Of a stretch of DNA of 64,000 nt, positions 63,084 through 64,000 are shown piece by piece (position 1 is the first letter of the stretch; each line of letters starts with the position of its first letter). The notes under the pieces were generated by a model. That model was not told where the DNA came from. It did not search any database and saw only the letters and a program-made list of their open reading frames with translations. This stretch comes from Azoarcus indigens (GTDB lineage Bacteria; Pseudomonadota; Gammaproteobacteria; Burkholderiales; Rhodocyclaceae), in NCBI RefSeq assembly GCF_004361735.1, contig NZ_SNVV01000004.1:124001-188000 (forward strand). Direction: 5' to 3'. A program made the translations under genes and the position numbers.

Positions 63084-64000
63084 CGCAGGGGACTGAGGGC
63101 GGGCGGCAGCCGGCGCAGGGCCTGCTCCGCGTAACGGGTGAGGGTGGCGAACTTGCCGACCCGGGGCGGCGCCAGCCGTGTGGCAGTGCGTGGCGGCGCA
63201 TAGTCGGCGAAGCCGCGGGTCGGCAGCCGCTCGCGGTGGGCGGCGAGATGGCGGCACAGGGCCTCGAAGCGGCGTACCACCACCGCATCCGGCAGGCTGG
63301 TGCCGCTGCGCAGCAGTTCGAAGTTGTGCGACAGGATGACGAACTGGCCGCGGCCCTGGGCCTGGGCGTCGTCCATCGCCTGGCGCAGCTCGGCAAAGCT
63401 GCAGGCGCCGATCTGGGCGTGGCGCAGCTTGCCCAGCCCATCGTGGAAGATGCTCATCGGCGCCAGCTCCACGCCGTTCCAGCGCTGCGGCGTCTCCAGG
63501 TCCAGCTCGCCGCGCAGATCTTCGCCGGATAGCGGGTAGGCGGCATTGAGGCTGCTATCCACCGCGATGCCGTTCGCGGCCAGGGCGGCCAGGGTGTCGC
63601 GGTTGGCGGCGAAGCTGCCGGCGCGGAAGGCACTGACCGCCGTGCCGGCGGCGGCTTCCAGCAGTTCGCGGCCGAGCGCGACCAGCCGGGTCTGCTCGGC
63701 GCGGTCGTAATGGATCAGGTGCTGGCGCTTTTTCAGCGGCTTGTCGGGGAAGACCGGCGGGCGGATCTCATCGGTCCATTCCGGGTGCAGATGCAGCTGG
63801 ATTTCCTGGCCGGCGTTCCGGATCAGCTGACAGATCCGCTCCAGCCAGGCGGAGCCGAAGCGGGCGGAGAACAGTGGCTCGACGAAGAACACGCCACGCA
63901 GGCCGTGGCGGTTCAGGATCTCCAGCGTTTTCGGCAGGGCGTACTCGCCGGCGGCGGAGCGGCCGTGGATGTAGCGTTCGAAGGCCGGCGGAAAGCGCGC
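63080..64000 (-). CDS. Polysaccharide deacetylase family protein, 5' end outside window
   Basis: At least 306 residues; the frame is open to the window edge. GEYALPKTLEILNRHGLRGVFFVEPLFSARFG is the NodB-like core, EIQLHLHPEWTDE has the His-x-His metal site, and FRAGSFAANRDTLAALAANGIAVDSSLN follows. FVILSHNFELL is near the C-terminus. Probably modifies a surface glycan together with the ATP-grasp protein, with which it is coupled. Confidence 0.82.
   Translation of the reverse strand, partial: ARFPPAFERYIHGRSAAGEYALPKTLEILNRHGLRGVFFVEPLFSARFGSAWLERICQLIRNAGQEIQLHLHPEWTDEIRPPVFPDKPLKKRQHLIHYDRAEQTRLVALGRELLEAAAGTAVSAFRAGSFAANRDTLAALAANGIAVDSSLNAAYPLSGEDLRGELDLETPQRWNGVELAPMSIFHDGLGKLRHAQIGACSFAELRQAMDDAQAQGRGQFVILSHNFELLRSGTSLPDAVVVRRFEALCRHLAAHRERLPTRGFADYAPPRTATRLAPPRVGKFATLTRYAEQALRRLPPALSPLR

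Overview
The window is chromosomal DNA of a GC-rich Gram-negative bacterium, most likely a betaproteobacterium of the Rhodocyclales (Azospira, Thauera, Zoogloea or Dechloromonas type). The signs are the rpe-gph-trpEGDC order, an aa3 oxidase cluster with DUF2970, DUF2909, SURF1, ctaA, ctaB and sco genes, an rpoH gene with a CIRCE operator, and a full exosortase A (XrtA) exopolysaccharide locus. No rRNA, tRNA, CRISPR array, insertion sequence or prophage was seen. The genus is inference.

Layout. 1-0.65 kb: end of a GspE/PulE-type secretion ATPase. 0.7-6.5 kb: rpe, gph and trpE-trpG-trpD-trpC, preceded by a probable Trp-rich leader peptide. 6.5-11.5 kb: tamB, msrA and an FKBP-type isomerase. 11.5-13.3 kb: recQ (minus). 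13.5-20.0 kb: a three-gene signalling operon (receiver-EAL phosphodiesterase, substrate-binding lipoprotein, multi-PAS histidine kinase). 20.1-27.1 kb: minus-strand genes for a small secreted protein, a porin, the heptose-1-phosphate adenylyltransferase, a Na/Pi cotransporter, cysteine synthase and an acetyl-CoA hydrolase/CoA transferase. 27.7-37.0 kb: cytochrome c oxidase structural, assembly and heme A genes. 37.0-37.9 kb: rpoH (minus). 38.4-40.6 kb: a second porin, a VapBC module, and a second copy of the porin tail and terminator. 40.6-43.5 kb: a LolA-like protein, a lone ABC ATPase and a DUF1302 protein. 43.5-44.3 kb: an exosortase-associated acyltransferase (minus). 44.5-61.9 kb: fourteen plus-strand genes of the XrtA exopolysaccharide locus. 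61.8-64.0 kb: an ATP-grasp protein and a polysaccharide deacetylase (minus).

How the genes work together. The XrtA operon holds an export lipoprotein, chain-length protein, tyrosine kinase, outer-membrane protein, AAA ATPase, UDP-GlcNAc 2-epimerase, deacetylase, FemAB protein, three glycosyltransferases, an amidotransferase, an O-antigen-ligase-like protein and the exosortase itself. It is preceded by a sequence with sigma-54 spacing, as expected for the PrsK/PrsR/RpoN-controlled PEP-CTERM regulon. The cox region has an FNR/Anr-type box upstream. rpoH carries a perfect CIRCE site over its promoter.

The least explained parts are the signalling operon at 13.5-20 kb, the vapBC island between two identical 88-bp copies of a porin tail, the ABC ATPase without a permease, and the trp leader. 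All annotation is by reading; no database search was run.
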